64,000 nucleotides of DNA from Locusta migratoria (GCA_026315105.1 CM048755.1:218166333-218230332), one strand, 5' to 3'; counted from the first letter of the stretch, positions 44,560 through 55,602 are shown. The notes: generated by a model not told the origin, from the sequence alone. Made by a program: numbers and translations.

Positions 44560-44955
44560 TTCTCTGGGTAGTTCTCTTCGTTGCGGACGCTGATCGTTTT
44601 TGTTCGAGGCTGTTCGTTGAATATTTGGCTCAGCTTTTTTATTACAGAGGGCGTGGAGCCCTCTGACCGGGCGCGCTGAGCCACGGCGCCCGGCAGCGAC
44701 TGAGCTATCTCCGCACTCTTCACGGTCCGTCCACACAACTCTACTTCTGCCAGTACCTCGCGACCTCGCGTCCTACTTTCCAAAATTCACAGACGTTCTC
44801 CTGCAAACCTTGCAGGACTAGCACTCCTGGAGGAAAGGATATGGTGGAGATGTGGCTTAGCCACAGCCTAGGGGATGTTTCCAGAAAGAATCTTTCAATC
44901 TGCAGTGGAGTGTGCGCTGATATGAAACTTCCTGGAAGATTAAAATTGTGTGAAT
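44422..44955 (-). mobile_element. SINE-D copy split by SINE-E
   Basis: GATATGAAACTTCCTGG begins the unit at 44424 and recurs at 44921. The minus-strand tRNA head (GATAGCTCAGTCGC ... GTCGGTAGAGGACTTGCTCG) is interrupted in its D-loop by SINE-E (44513-44695). The GGCTTAGCCACAGCCTAGGG block follows on the right. Confidence 0.85.
44513..44695 (-). mobile_element. SINE-E in D-loop of SINE-D head
   Basis: The minus strand runs TGCCGGGCGCCGTGGCTCAG ... AAAAAAGCTGAGCC ... into a 36-base poly-A (poly-T at 44513-44548). GTCG on both sides is a 4 bp target duplication within AGTCGGTAGAG. Confidence 0.88.
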
Positions 44956-45016
44956 TCGGAAACAAAAGACTGCAAATATGTTTGCCACAACAGGTCATCG
45001 ATAATTTTATTCAGTA

Positions 45017-46145
45017 CTAGCTGAAAACCCGGCGTCGCCCGGGTACTTAATTATTTCACTCTTAAGTTGCTTCATATCTCCTTACCTTTCCTCTCTCCGT
45101 CCACCTTATCTTTCATTCCCTCTCTGTCCATCTCCTCCTATCCTCTTCCTTTCTCTCTCTCTATCTCTCTCTGTTCATCTCCTTTCACCTGTCTGTCACC
45201 CTCTCTTTCTCTCCCCTTTCTTGTTCTCCTCCTCTCCCCTCTCTCGGTCATTCTGCTCCTCTAACCTTTCTATGTCCGTCACCTCCCTCCCCTTTCTGTC
45301 CGTCTCCTCCTCCACCTAATCCTCTCCCTCTTATATATGAAAACATATATGCGCAAAGTTCCTTGGTGAATGGACAAACGGTGTCAACGTCGCAAGTTAC
45401 CTTCCGCCATGCTAAATTCACTGGCTTGCAGATTATAAAAATTTCCTTCTCGAAAACACACATTTACGTGCTCACTTTCATGGTGGCCAGTCAAACAATC
45501 TGGATGTTAGTACCCTGCGCCGTGCACCTACGGAGGTATCCCATGTATTAATTCGGGCTGTAGGCTATCTTCATTCCACATTTCATTCAATTCCGTCCAG
45601 CAGTTTCAGCGTGAAGAGAAACACGCGTATTAACACATTGTGTGGTAGCCTCTGCCACGGACGTTACGTTGGCTTACGAAAGGTAGCGCTTGTATTAATG
45701 CAGGATATAAGCTATCTACATTCCAAATTACATTCAAACCTGTCTATCCCTTTCAGCATGAAGGAGTAGCAAACATATTAACCCATTGGAAGACACCAAA
45801 AACGTTCAATGTTTGTAAAGCTTATGGGACTTAACTGCGGGGTCGTCAGTCCCTAAACTTACAAACTACTTATGAACTACCTTAAACTATAGACAACACA
45901 AACATCCATGCCCGAGGGAGGATTCGAATCTCCGACGCAAGAGGCCGCGCGATCTACAACGTGGCACTCCAGACCGCTCGGCTACTCCCGCGTGGCTGGA
46001 AGGTACCCTCTGCCACGCTCCATATGGTGACTTCGAAACGTAACCCATGTATTAATCAGGGTATAAGCTACCTCTTTGCCAAATTTCATTAACATACGTC
46101 CAGCCATATGAGCGTGAAGGCGTAAGAAACAAATTAACTAAATGT
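45017..46145 (-). mobile_element. Helitron 3' end, copy 2, with internal subrepeats
   Basis: The inverted copy of 6500-7079: CTAGCTGAAAACCCGGCGTC at 45017 is the complement of the hairpin-CTAG end, preceded by A (T on the element strand). A pyrimidine tract fills 45085-45330. Beyond it, about 145 bp units recur three times (45520-45640, 45645-45785, 46005-46145), each with TATTAAT(T)CAGGGTATAAGC-like and CATTCCA(A)ATTTCATTCAA-like blocks. A SINE interrupts the third. Confidence 0.7.
45798..45996 (-). mobile_element. SINE-B-type copy with TSD
   Basis: Head AGCCACGCGGGAGTAGCCGA on the minus strand, box B GATTCGAATCC. TGGAAGACACC (45787-45797) and TGGAAGGTACC (45997-46007) form an 11 bp TSD with two mismatches. 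Confidence 0.88.
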
Positions 46146-46311
46146 AAAGCACCCTCCATCATGCACCATACGAAGTTAATTTTAGTATATTTATAAGCTT
46201 CCCACGAGTGCAAGCAATGAGTTTGAAAAAGTTTTATCGTAATCGGATTTACGGTATGGCCGTGCTTAAAGTACGAACAAGAAGTGCACAAAGACGCAAG
46301 TATATTCAATA

Positions 46312-46451
46312 AATATACATTAATTACTTCGCAATTTGCGAGAATTTCCGACTTTAGCTGCTCTTCTTAAGTTTGTCTATCATTTTGTAACATATGAAAA
46401 TTTGTGCCGGACCGGGACTCGGACCCGCGAAGTAATTAATGTATATTTAAC
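46312..46451. repeat. Inverted repeat around a tRNA-like tail
   Basis: AATAAATATACATTAATTAC at 46308 pairs with GTAATTAATGTATATTTAAC at 46432; the loop contains GTGCCGGACCGGGACTCGGA, a box B-like remnant. Confidence 0.6.
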
Positions 46452-46596
46452 ATTTATAGCTGCAGACCATCAACCACGTCTGTTCCTGGAGAACAGACGT
46501 ATCATGGTATATATTCAATAACATGGAAAAGAGTGTACGTAAGATCTCTAAAAATGTTAATTGTTGATAGAGCTGAAGCATTGAATTAAAATTTGT

Positions 46597-46668
46597 GGTG
46601 CGGCCGGTAATCGAACCCGGACCTCTATGCTTACTAGGCAGACGTCTTAACCGTTAGACTACCACACC
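46597..46668 (-). repeat. tRNA-Thr(AGT)-like sequence
   Basis: The 72 nt minus-strand sequence folds with acceptor GGTGTGG/CCGCACC, D-stem GTCT/AGAC, T-arm CCGGG-TTCGATT-ACCGG (one weak pair) and an anticodon loop CTAGTAA, which would be AGT (threonine). One anticodon-stem pair is mismatched. Two further copies nearby share the flank ACAAATTTTAATTCAATGCT, so it is probably a tRNA-derived repeat; a real gene is not excluded. Confidence 0.6.
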
Positions 46669-46715
46669 ACTAACGATTAAGGCGCCTCGGAATAGTCTAT
46701 GTACGATTTCCCTCC

Positions 46716-46764
46716 ACGTCTGCCTAGTAAGCATGGAGGTCCGGGTTCGATTTCCGGCCGCACC
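46716..46764 (+). repeat. tRNA-Thr-like 3' half
   Basis: GTCTGCCTAGTAAGCATGGA through CCGGCCGCACC, with the same 3' flank as 46597-46668 in inverted orientation. The 5' half is replaced by GATTTCCCTCCAC. Confidence 0.65.
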
Positions 46765-47037
46765 ACAAATTTTAATTCAATGCTTCAGCTCTATCAATAA
46801 TGTCTTTGACATATTTGAGACGTAAATCCGTCTCAGGGATTCTTTCATTGTATTTAATTGATATTTATATCACCATAACAGGATTGTTCCACCATGTCCA
46901 TTGCTGAGGTGCTATTCCGCTGCATGGAGAGCCTTGGCAGTAGTGGCAATTATCTTTGGAACAAAGAAGCTGAATTAAAGTTTGTGTTGTGGAGGGAAGT
47001 CGTACATAGACTATTCCGAGGCGCCTTAATCGTTAAT

Positions 47038-47189
47038 GGTGTGGTAGTCTAACGGTGCCGGGCGCCGTGGCTCAGCGCGCCCGGTCAGATGGCTCAACGC
47101 CCTCTGTAATAAAAAAGCTGAGCCAAGAACACTTCGAACATCAACGAACAAAAACGATCAGAGTCCGCAATGAACAGAACCACCCATTG

Positions 47190-47220
<31 letters not shown>

Positions 47221-47277
47221 CGGTTAAGACGTCTGCCTAGTAAGCATGGAGGTCCGGGTTCGATTACCGGCCGCACC
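47038..47277 (+). repeat. tRNA-Thr-like copy split by SINE-E
   Basis: GGTGTGGTAGTCTAACGG (47038-47055) continues after the SINE-E as ACGGTTAAGACGTCTGCC to CCGCACC (47277). Without the insert it is a complete 72 nt tRNA-Thr-like unit like 46597-46668. Confidence 0.8.
47056..47219 (+). mobile_element. SINE-E in D-loop of tRNA-Thr-like unit
   Basis: TGCCGGGCGCCGTGGCTCAG ... CTCTGTAATAAAAAAGCTGA ... ends in about 28 A. ACGG (47052-47055 and 47220-47223) is a 4 bp target duplication at TAACGG of the D-loop. Confidence 0.9.
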
Positions 47278-47317
47278 ACAAATTTTAATTCAAGTCCCGG
47301 TTCCGGCACACAATTTT

Positions 47318-47490
47318 GCCGGGTGCCGTGGCTCAGCGCGCCCGGTCAGAGGGCTGAACGCCTATCTGTAATAAAAAGCTGAGCCAAGAACTCATCGAAC
47401 GACAACGAACAAGAAGGTACAACGACCGCATTGAACTGATGTACCCATAGACAAAAAAACAAAAAACAAAAAAAAAAACAAAAAAAAATA
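47318..47490 (+). mobile_element. SINE-E copy 4
   Basis: GCCGGGTGCCGTGGCTCAGC ... CTGTAATAAAAAGCTGAGCC ... ends in an AAAAAAC-type tail. It lies just after a SINE-D 3' fragment (GTCCCGGTTCCGGCACACAA), so this one is not in a D-loop. Confidence 0.88.
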
Positions 47491-47618
47491 TTGTTCCTAG
47501 TGAGGTGTTGGTGGTTGTAGATTTGTATGATTGTTTATCGACGACTACATGCGGGTTCAGTTACACTGTTCAAAATAGTTAAGGGATCAGGTGAGATTTC
47601 ATACACAAATACAACGTG

Positions 47619-48138
47619 CGTCTGAAAAGTTGGGTGAATGGTCACATATTTAACAAACCACACTTGCGAAGATGAAGTTCCCGCGCATACAGATTGGAGG
47701 ACATGTAAACAAGCGGCCCTTATCGTGCAAAGCACAGCAGTGAAGCGGTAGTAAATACTGCGACCAAGCTAACAGGGTCAGTGTGAGAAGTCGTGTCACT
47801 GCAACATGGATAGCAAAATGGAGCAGTGGATCAACGTGTTAACATCAAGTTTGGCTTCAAATACAGAAACGGCCCATGGGATATTAATGCAAGTGTATGG
47901 TGTTGAAGCAATGAGTGAAAGTGTGTGTTTGAGTGGTTGGGGAGCTACAACAACGCTTGACCTCAGTGCTTCGAGCGATTACACAAGAAGCGTTTGATGA
48001 CGGTTTCCAAGAGCTGTACAACCGACATCAGAAGTGTATTGTAGCCAATGGCGATTGCTTTGAAAGTCAGTAAAGGTATTTAGTCTGTAACTCTTATTTA
48101 CTATATTTCCTCAGACCATTCACCGAACTTTTCAGATG
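47619..48138 (+). mobile_element. Mariner element, internally deleted
   Basis: Terminal repeats CGTCTGAAAAGTTGGGTGAA (47619) and its complement ending 48138 (TTCACCGAACTTTTCAGATG). The N-terminal HTH begins MDSKMEQWINVLTSSL and ILMQVYGVEAMS (47806-47900); it then jumps to a C-terminal piece, ITQEAFDDGFQELY and CIVANGDCFESQ (about 47970-48070). The catalytic core is deleted, so it could only be moved by another element's transposase. Confidence 0.85.
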
Positions 48139-48269
48139 CAGCTTGTGGTTTAATCAGATATTGGTTACAATTGATACAGTACGATATTTTGCTGTCTCAG
48201 CTCTTTACTTGAGGTTTATATGGCATTTAATTACAGCGAGGCACCATGGAGCTAGCCTAATAGTGAAAA

Positions 48270-49060
48270 AAACTTTCTCGTTGCCCTCTAATATGGTGTG
48301 TGATCGCCTCGGACGGCCAGTACAGTTGCACACATGCGTGGGTATTCACAATCAGCTCTTCAGGGGTATTTGGCCATTCTTCCACGAGTGCAACCGTTGT
48401 GGGAATTACTAGTATGGCTGCAATGCGTCAGCCGAGTGCATCCCAGACATGCTCAATCGGTTTTATGCCCAGTGAACAACAGAGCACTCCATTCGATTCA
48501 AGCATATTGTCCACCAGTGCAGCTCTGTGCGGATCAGCGTTATCGTCCATCAGAAGGAACCAATGTCGTATGGCACCAGCGTAGGACACAACAAAAGGTC
48601 GAAGGATCTCGTCTCTATATCTCTGAGCAGTCAAAGCGCCATTCCTTACGAGTGCAATACTGATATTTCTCCACCCACTTTCTGCGGGGTAAACGGTGTC
48701 GTGATTTTAACGGGACACACACCATGGGCCTCTGTGCGTAGAGGCCACATTTCGGATTGTTTGTGTTGATATTGCGCGTCCTATTGGTGCCTGGAGGTTG
48801 CGTTGCAGCTGAGTTGCATTCAGCCTCCTGTCTCGACGGGCTGTTAATCGGAGATGACGGTAATCTCTTGCTGATATTACCCATGGACGACCTTGTCTTG
48901 CCTTCATTAATGGTTCCTGTTGTCTGAAATCGCGTACAGGTCCTGGAAATTACACTTTGGGACACTCCAATAGCTGCAGCTACCTCCCTCTGTGTCTGTC
49001 TCCACCCTTCCTATGGCTCTCCATGTTATAGTTTCGGGTTAGTCACGTTGTTGTTGCATT
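48270..49060 (-). pseudogene. Tc1-like transposase relic
   Basis: Minus-strand pieces in order: VISRTCTRFQTTGTINEG (HTH, about 48950), ISARDYRHLRLTARRDRRL and NATQLQRNLQAPIGRAISTQ (48907-48760), then LTAQRYRDEILRPFVV-like MTAQRYRDEILRPFVV and FLLMDDNADPHRAAL (second aspartate block, DDNA), GIKPIEHVWDALG (third block, glutamate kept), and a decayed C-terminus. The stretch around the first catalytic aspartate is deleted. Confidence 0.88.
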
Positions 49061-49164
49061 GCACTTCCTGCTCACTGCACTATCTCAACCCCACTGCTTG
49101 TGTAAGTCATTTGATAAACACAAGTCAACACCAGTCCCCTCTTCAGCAACTTTCTATTATTACT

Positions 49165-49366
49165 CCTGAAAATGTTCAAATGTTTCTTAAGCTTAAGGGA
49201 CTTAACTGCGGAGTCATCAGTCCCTAAACTTACAAACTACTTATGAACTACCTTATGCTAAAGACGACACAAATATCCATGCTCGAGGGGGGATTCGAAC
49301 CCCCGACCGTAGCGGCCGTGCATACTGTTACTGGCGCGCCGCAGACCGCTCTACCACTGCGGCCGG
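49165..49366 (-). mobile_element. SINE-A copy with TSD
   Basis: Complete, with the head changed to GCCGGCCGCAGTGGTAGAGC. CTATTATTACT flanks at 49154-49164 and 49367-49377. Confidence 0.93.
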
Positions 49367-49747
49367 CTATTATTACTACTATCTCGGTTGCCGTAATGTT
49401 GTTGTCTCCACTGCGTCGAACCTGCAGAAAATGTCAAACCATTTTAGTTCATTGTGCTGATGAAAATACTTCAGACCGTGGATATCTCAACTGATCTTCT
49501 AATTGTTTTGACCAGTGTAGATAGGTTAATTCTTGCGCACCACTATTCCCAAGGCTCTTAAACAATTCTGCTAGTAGTCCATAAGTTTTACTGAATGTGT
49601 GTGAGATAGAACAAACGGGTCTACTTATTTCGCAATATTATCTTGGCCTCTGATAATGTTGCGAGGCACTTGTAATAATGCTTTTGGGCATAAGGCATTA
49701 GAAGGAAAAGGTTGTCATAGACCATCTGGTAGAGAGCATGCAACATC

Positions 49748-49940
49748 AAAAAACGTTTGTAAAGTCTATGGGACTTAACTACGGGGTCATTAGTCCCTAA
49801 ACTTACAAACTACTTATGAACTAACTAAGACTAAGGACGGCACAAATATCCATGCCCGAGGGGGGATTCGAACCCCCGACCGTAGTGGCCGTGCAGACCA
49901 TGACTGGAGCGCCTCAGTCTCCTCGGCCACCGCGGCCGGC
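49748..49940 (-). mobile_element. SINE-A copy with TSD
   Basis: Complete copy; CATGCAACATC at 49737-49747 and 49941-49951 is an 11 bp perfect TSD. Confidence 0.95.
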
Positions 49941-49951
49941 CATGCAACATC

Positions 49952-50670
49952 GCTACGAAGCATGTGTGGTCGTTGGGGATCAGCATACATCTTATTAACA
50001 GCTTCTTTTGTTGTGGATGACAGTTTCAAGTTTTTTAGAGTTCGTATGAGATTTCCTGTAGCTGTTAGAACCTATCTAACAAAGTTTTTTGTACTAGTTG
50101 GTATGGGATATGCTATAATGTGTGGAGCAAACCTTCTGATTATGATGAGGAGGTATATCCTTGTTTAGTGATTATGCTGAACGTTTGTTTTGTGTTCCGC
50201 AAATCGCCTCACTTTTAAACTTGGTGACAGACGCAAGATTTGTGACAGCGACAGCGACAGCGCTCCAGTTCCAAGATTACCGGGTCGTACGTCAGCGCTT
50301 CCTGCTGCTCGTGCATAAATACGACAGTGTTGCCACCGTGATAAAATTAACACTTAGCTTTGACTAGTAATACAATTAATAGGCCTCATATCGAAAACAA
50401 ATCCGTCGCATAATCATGCAGTACTGAAAACAAGCTTGGGAGCAAAGTGTAAAGTCAGTAGCCGCTATCACACACTCAGTACGGTGAGTGAATGGAACAC
50501 ATTAGTTTCCCAACGAGATATCCACTTCATTAATGAGTACACAAATGCAGATGACCGATACGAGTGTCTTTGCTGACAACACGCTATCGCCTGCGTTGCC
50601 TCTCCTGGCCTCGTGGCTGTATCGGTTTTACCCTAGGCGACTGAAAACCGTGGCTTTGCCTTAAAAAACG
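49952..50670. other. Unassigned spacer
   Basis: No recognised coding domain or repeat. A GACAGCGACAGCGACAGCG run lies near 50242-50260. Confidence 0.4.
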
Positions 50671-50675
50671 CAGTC

Positions 50676-50967
50676 AACAATCCGAAGATTGGTTTGAACA
50701 CCACAGTGCTTTACTAGGCATGGACCTGTTTGGAGGTGGTATGCCGTTGCCTTCCTCCGACCTTCGAACTGACTTACCTAGCCAGTTATAGGGGACGTAC
50801 AGTTTAACGTGGGTTCCGAACTACGGTGCTATTCGGTATTTTTCACATGAGCAATACTGCCAGAGGTGCAAGAAGTGGAAAGTGGCAGATAAAACTCCTA
50901 GAACCTGGCGGGGATCGAACCCGCGACCTTTGGATTTGTAGTCTGGCCCTCCACCACTGTACAGGGT
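50676..50967 (-). mobile_element. SINE-G copy 2
   Basis: Inverted copy of 37802-38130. Head on the minus strand: CTGTACAGTGGTGGAGGG (box A eroded) and GGGTTCGATCCCC (box B). The end overlaps ACACCACAGTGCTTTACTAG. Confidence 0.8.
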
Positions 50968-51049
50968 CACATTATCAGTTAGTAAGAGTTGGGGGTAGGG
51001 TGACGCAGATTTCACAAGTCAGGGGTCCGAGTTGTCAACTGGTAGCTGG

Positions 51050-51475
51050 TAGTGAATCCACAATAGTGTGGCCTGTTTTTACTTGGAATCGACTGGAAAC
51101 GGTTATGTCTGGATACTTGGAGAGAATTCTCAGCTATTCAGGGACTTCTTGTTCCCAAACGACAATGGAACTTTTATGCGTGACAGCGTGCAGCGTCGCC
51201 GCAACAGTTGTTAGCGATACGTTTGAAGAACATTCTAGACCGTTGCAAAGAATTACTTGGACACCCATATCGCCCTACATGCATCCCATCAGACATTTCA
51301 GAGAATAATCGCGAGGTCAGTCCGTGCACAAAAGTCTGCATCTGTAACACTTTAGCAATTATGAATGGCCATAGAGGCCGTATTCCTGCAGGGGTCCTGC
51401 AACGATTCGTTGAGTCCATTGTTGTTGAGTGGCTGTTTTCTCCTGTCAAAAGGAGGTCCGACTTGATATGAAGTG
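51050..51475 (+). pseudogene. Tc1-like transposase C-terminal relic
   Basis: RLETVMSGYLERIL, FEEHSRPLQRITW (51220-51260), PISPYMHPIRHF (a decayed SPDMNPIEHFW block) and NTLAIMNGHRGRIPAGVLQ then RFVESI (51345-51420) give the C-terminal third of a Tc1 transposase. The catalytic glutamate position is arginine. Frameshifts are present. Confidence 0.8.
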
Positions 51476-51527
51476 GTATCTCGTGATTTTTGGCACTTGA
51501 GTGTAATTCCCATATCAATACACTCAT

Positions 51528-53090
51528 CTACATGTACATCTACATAGATACTCTGCAAATGACATTTAAGTGCCTGGCAGAGGGTTCATTAACCACTTTC
51601 ATGACCTTTCTCAACCGTTCCATTTTCTAATAGCACACGGGAAGAAAGAACATCTAAATCGTTCCGTTTCCTATCTGATTTCTCTTATTTTATTGGAATG
51701 GTCATGTCTCCCTATGTAGGTGGGTGCTACACTTTCACATTCAGAAGTAAAAGTCGGTGATTGAAATTTCGCAAATAGATCTCGCCGCAACGAATAACGT
51801 CGTTCTTTTAATACGTTCCACCTCAAATCGTGCAACATTTCCGTGACACTTTCCCCCGTGTCACAAAACGAGCTGCCCTTCTCTGAACCTACTCAATGTC
51901 TTCCGTCAGACCCATCTGTTGAGGGTCCCACAATGAGCAACAGTACTCCAGGAGAGGACACACAAGTGTGATGTACGCAGTCTGGTGGAGATGTTACATC
52001 TTCGAAGCGTTCTGTCAATGAACCGTAGCCTTTGGTTCACCTTCCTCACAATATTTTCTATGTGTTCTCTCCAGTCTAAGTTGTTCGTTAGTTTGTAACT
52101 CAGGTATTTGTAGAATTTACGACGTTAAGGTTTGACTGATTTATCGTGTAATTGAAGTTCAGCGGATTTCTTTCAGTGGTCATGTGTATTACTTCACACT
52201 TTTCATTATTTAGTGTTAACTGCCAATTTTCTCATCGTGTAGAATTATGTCTAAATCGCTTTGCAATTGCTTTTGATCCTCTGTTGACTTCACTAACCGA
52301 TAAACGACAGCATCATCCGCGAACAGTCTAACGGAGCTATTCAGATTGTCTCCTAAATAGTTTATAAACACAAAGAAGGGTTGGGTCTATAACGCTTCCG
52401 TGGGGAACGCCAGATATAACTTCTGTTTTACTCGATGACTTACCGTCAATTGCTACGAACTGTGTCCTTCCTGACGGGAAATCGTGAATCCAATCGCACA
52501 ATTGTGGCGATATTCCATAAGCACGTAATTTCATTGGAAACCGCTTGTGAGGTACAGTGTCAAAAGCCTTCCGGAAATCCAGAAATATGGATTCGATTTG
52601 AGGTCCCTTGTCGATGGCACTTATCACTTCATGTGAATAAAGGGCAAGCTGTGTTTCGCAATTGTTCAAATGTTTGTGTAGCCAATGAGACTTAACTACG
52701 GGGTCATCAGTCCCTAAACTTACAAACTACTTATGAACTAGCTAACACTAAGGACGGCACAAATATCTATGCCCGAGGGGAGATTCGAACCCCCGAACGT
52801 AGTGGCCGTGCAGACCGTGACTGACGCGCATCAGTCCCCTCGGCCACCGCGGTCGGCAAGCTGTGTTTCGCAAGAGCGATACTTTCTGAATCCGTATTGA
52901 CTATTGATTTATAGGTCCTTCTCTTCGAGGTATTTCATAATGTTCGAACAAAGTATATGGACCAAAATGCTACTGCAAATCGACGTCAATGAGATGGGCC
53001 TTTAATTTTGGAAATCACTCCTATTGCCTTTCTTGAATATTGGAGTGACCTGGGCAACACTCGAGTTAAGATCGGATTCATGCACTCTCC
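51528..53090 (-). pseudogene. Jockey/CR1-type LINE, RT to 3' end
   Basis: The 3' end at 51528-51560 shows the CATCTACATGTACATCTACA tail. Minus-strand RT: IESIFLDFRKAFDTVPHKR (catalytic aspartate A kept), GISPQLCDWIHDF, EVISGVPHGSV (52337-52669), and VRLFADDAVVYRL (about 52300-52330, FADD intact). The upstream finger region reaches about 53090. A SINE-A splits it at 52662-52854. Frameshifts and stops are common. Confidence 0.88.
52662..52854 (-). mobile_element. SINE-A copy with 19 bp TSD in LINE
   Basis: Complete copy with the head GCCGACCGCGGTGGCCGAGG. GGCAAGCTGTGTTTCGCAA occurs at 52643-52661 and 52855-52873, the longest TSD in the window. Confidence 0.95.
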
Positions 53091-53137
53091 GTCACAATTT
53101 CAATTCCACACACAGTCCGTAGACAAAGCATATGTCA

Positions 53138-53339
53138 AAATTCAAATTCAAATGTTTGTTAAGCTTAAGGGACTTAACTACGGGGTCATCAGTCCCTAAA
53201 CTTACAAACTACTTATGAATTACCTACAACTAAGGACAGCACAAATATCCATGCCCGAGGGGGGATTTGAACCCCCGACCGTAGTGGCCGTGCAGACCGT
53301 GACTGAAGCGCCTCAGTCCCCTCGGCCACCGCGGCCGGC
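53138..53339 (-). mobile_element. SINE-A copy with TSD
   Basis: Complete copy; AGCATATGTCA (53127-53137) and AGCATAGGTCA (53340-53350) differ at one base. Box B is GGTTCAAATCC. Confidence 0.93.
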
Positions 53340-53350
53340 AGCATAGGTCA

Positions 53351-54867
53351 GACACTATGTATAGTACATTGTGAAATGTGCACTTGATAGGAGTTCACTT
53401 TTGTATACATGTTTGCAGAAACAAGTATCGGAAGTAAGATAAGGTGTAAAATTGTTAGAACAACAAACTAATGTAGTTTCGTAACCTCCCGTGATTGAAT
53501 GGGGTCAAATAATTAAATTAATGCTGCACTGGGAATACTGAACTTCGTTGAATCTGAGGACGGGATTGAACCAGTTATTGATAGCGATAAGTCAGGCAGC
53601 AGACGTAGTTTGGTTGTTTCTGTCTGCGATTTTGCGAGGTCGAAAGGTCGTCTGCTATCGTCGGCTATTCCTAATTCTTGCACGTCTGCGTCACGTGTTT
53701 CAAAGAAGTACTCGCAAAAAACTGAGTCCAAGCAATGAAAGATGATACACATTCAGAACATAATTATTTCATCCGATCAATGTCTTAGCCTACCGATTTA
53801 ACGCTTAATACTCCTCCCTTCATCTTTTAAAGTAAATACTTAAATGCAAATTACAAAGACATTAAAACAGAAGCTAAATCTACTGAATTGTATTCGAACG
53901 AAACGAGAATTGGAAGATATTGTGTTTAGCTGATCTAGAATCAGTTTCCTTCTCTTCTCAAATTATTTGACAGATTACACATTTTATCGAGCTACCGCAG
54001 TAAATGCAAAATGCCGTTAAATGATTAGAGACGATCCTAAATCTTTCTTATTACGATCTCCAATGTATGTGAGTCTAACTGCCATCTGTTCTTTGTGATC
54101 GAACAACCTACTCTAATTACGACAGTGACCATGTTCTACTTCCAAGAGGATCTCCTCAATTTAGATAGCTGGAACGAAAAGTACATCTGATAATATTTTA
54201 GTGTTCGTATTTATCCGAACTTATTAGCTGTTTTTCTTGTTATAAACGGGGCATACAACAGTTTTACGTTACTTAGATTGGTCCAATCATAGTATCTTAA
54301 ACTACCTTTCATTTTTGCTTTCACAACATTTTGTTTTGTCACATCTGTTATACCTTACTACATTTTCTATGAGAATGAATTTTATGGCCGATCAGGATTT
54401 TTTTTTAAATGTCTCTTTTGAGAGTAGTAATATATATATACCAGGAAATTTGCAATAAAATTTGTCGCATACAGTACTTTTCATTGTTATTAGGTTTACT
54501 CTAATTCTAGTCAACGAGTTAAAAAGAATTTCACCACTGCTACTTGTAATGAAGTCACCAGGATGACAAATAAGTTTTCTCTTGTATTTTTCAGAAATTA
54601 CAAACCTGTGAGAAAATCGAATCAATATACCTCTACAAAACTACCAAAATATACATTAAGATACAGTTGTTCAAAAGCCTATTAACTTATTAAAACAATC
54701 TGCTCATTGTCGCAGTTACGCGTTTATTTTGTTGCTAACGTAGCTACCGAAATCAGCAATGATAACACATAGATCCAAATACCGACATCTCTTTGCCACT
54801 CTATTTCACAACAGAATAGGAGAAAGTAAACTGATCTGACGTCTCCCTTAAGAAGAAAATCCCTTCT
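53351..54867. other. Unassigned AT-rich block
   Basis: I see no repeat head, TIR or protein motif. Frames up to 79 codons have no recognisable domain. This is one of the longest stretches in the window without repeat signatures and could be unique host intergenic DNA. Confidence 0.5.
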
Positions 54868-55070
54868 ACATCTACCTCTACATACATATACCGCAAGTCA
54901 CTTTGAAGTGCATGGCAGAGGGTTCATCTAACCGCCTTTATGATATTTCTCTACAGTTCCATCCTCTAATAGCTAGAGGGAAAAAGGAAAACCTAAATAT
55001 TTCTGGTTTCGATCTAATTTCTCTTATTTTATTATGATGATCATGTCTTCCTATGTAGGTTGGTGCTAAC
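54868..55070 (-). pseudogene. 5'-truncated LINE 3' end
   Basis: The tail ACATCTACCTCTACATACAT and the frame PTYIGRHDHHNKIREIRSK and FRFSFFPLAIRGWN match the end of the LINE at 11150-12165. Only the last ~200 bp were inserted or preserved. Confidence 0.85.
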
Positions 55071-55546
55071 ACAATGGAAAGTGAAATCCCTGGCGTTTTC
55101 CTGGGACATGAAGCACAGATGGTCGACCGAGCAGCTGGAGATAGGCTAATGTGAATGCATCTCTTACTGGCTGTGTCCTGCTGTACCGACACAGAGTGGC
55201 ATGGTGCTCTCTCTCCACACGTACTACATGCATTAACACTGATTCACCGAATGCAGATCTGAATACCCAGTTACATTTAATACCACCTTCTGAAAACCCC
55301 TTCCATACAGCGAGCGGAATTATTAAAGAGATTTGATTTTTGTTTTGTTATGTGTTAGACGCTTCAGAACACTGAACAACAGATTAATGATTTTATGGTC
55401 GCGTTCTTTGCAGCCTTCTATGCCACTCCAAAAGGGAAAAAAAACTCTAATCACTCACTCAGTGATAGCAGTACAGATAATTTAAAAATATAATTTTTCC
55501 CTTTGGTAAAATGGGTCCGAATTTCGTGTTTTCTAATTACGGTTTG

Positions 55547-55602
<56 letters not shown>

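Noticed and set aside
55549..55599. Processed pseudogene tail
   Set aside because: The poly-A run has no coding-like sequence or TSD upstream.
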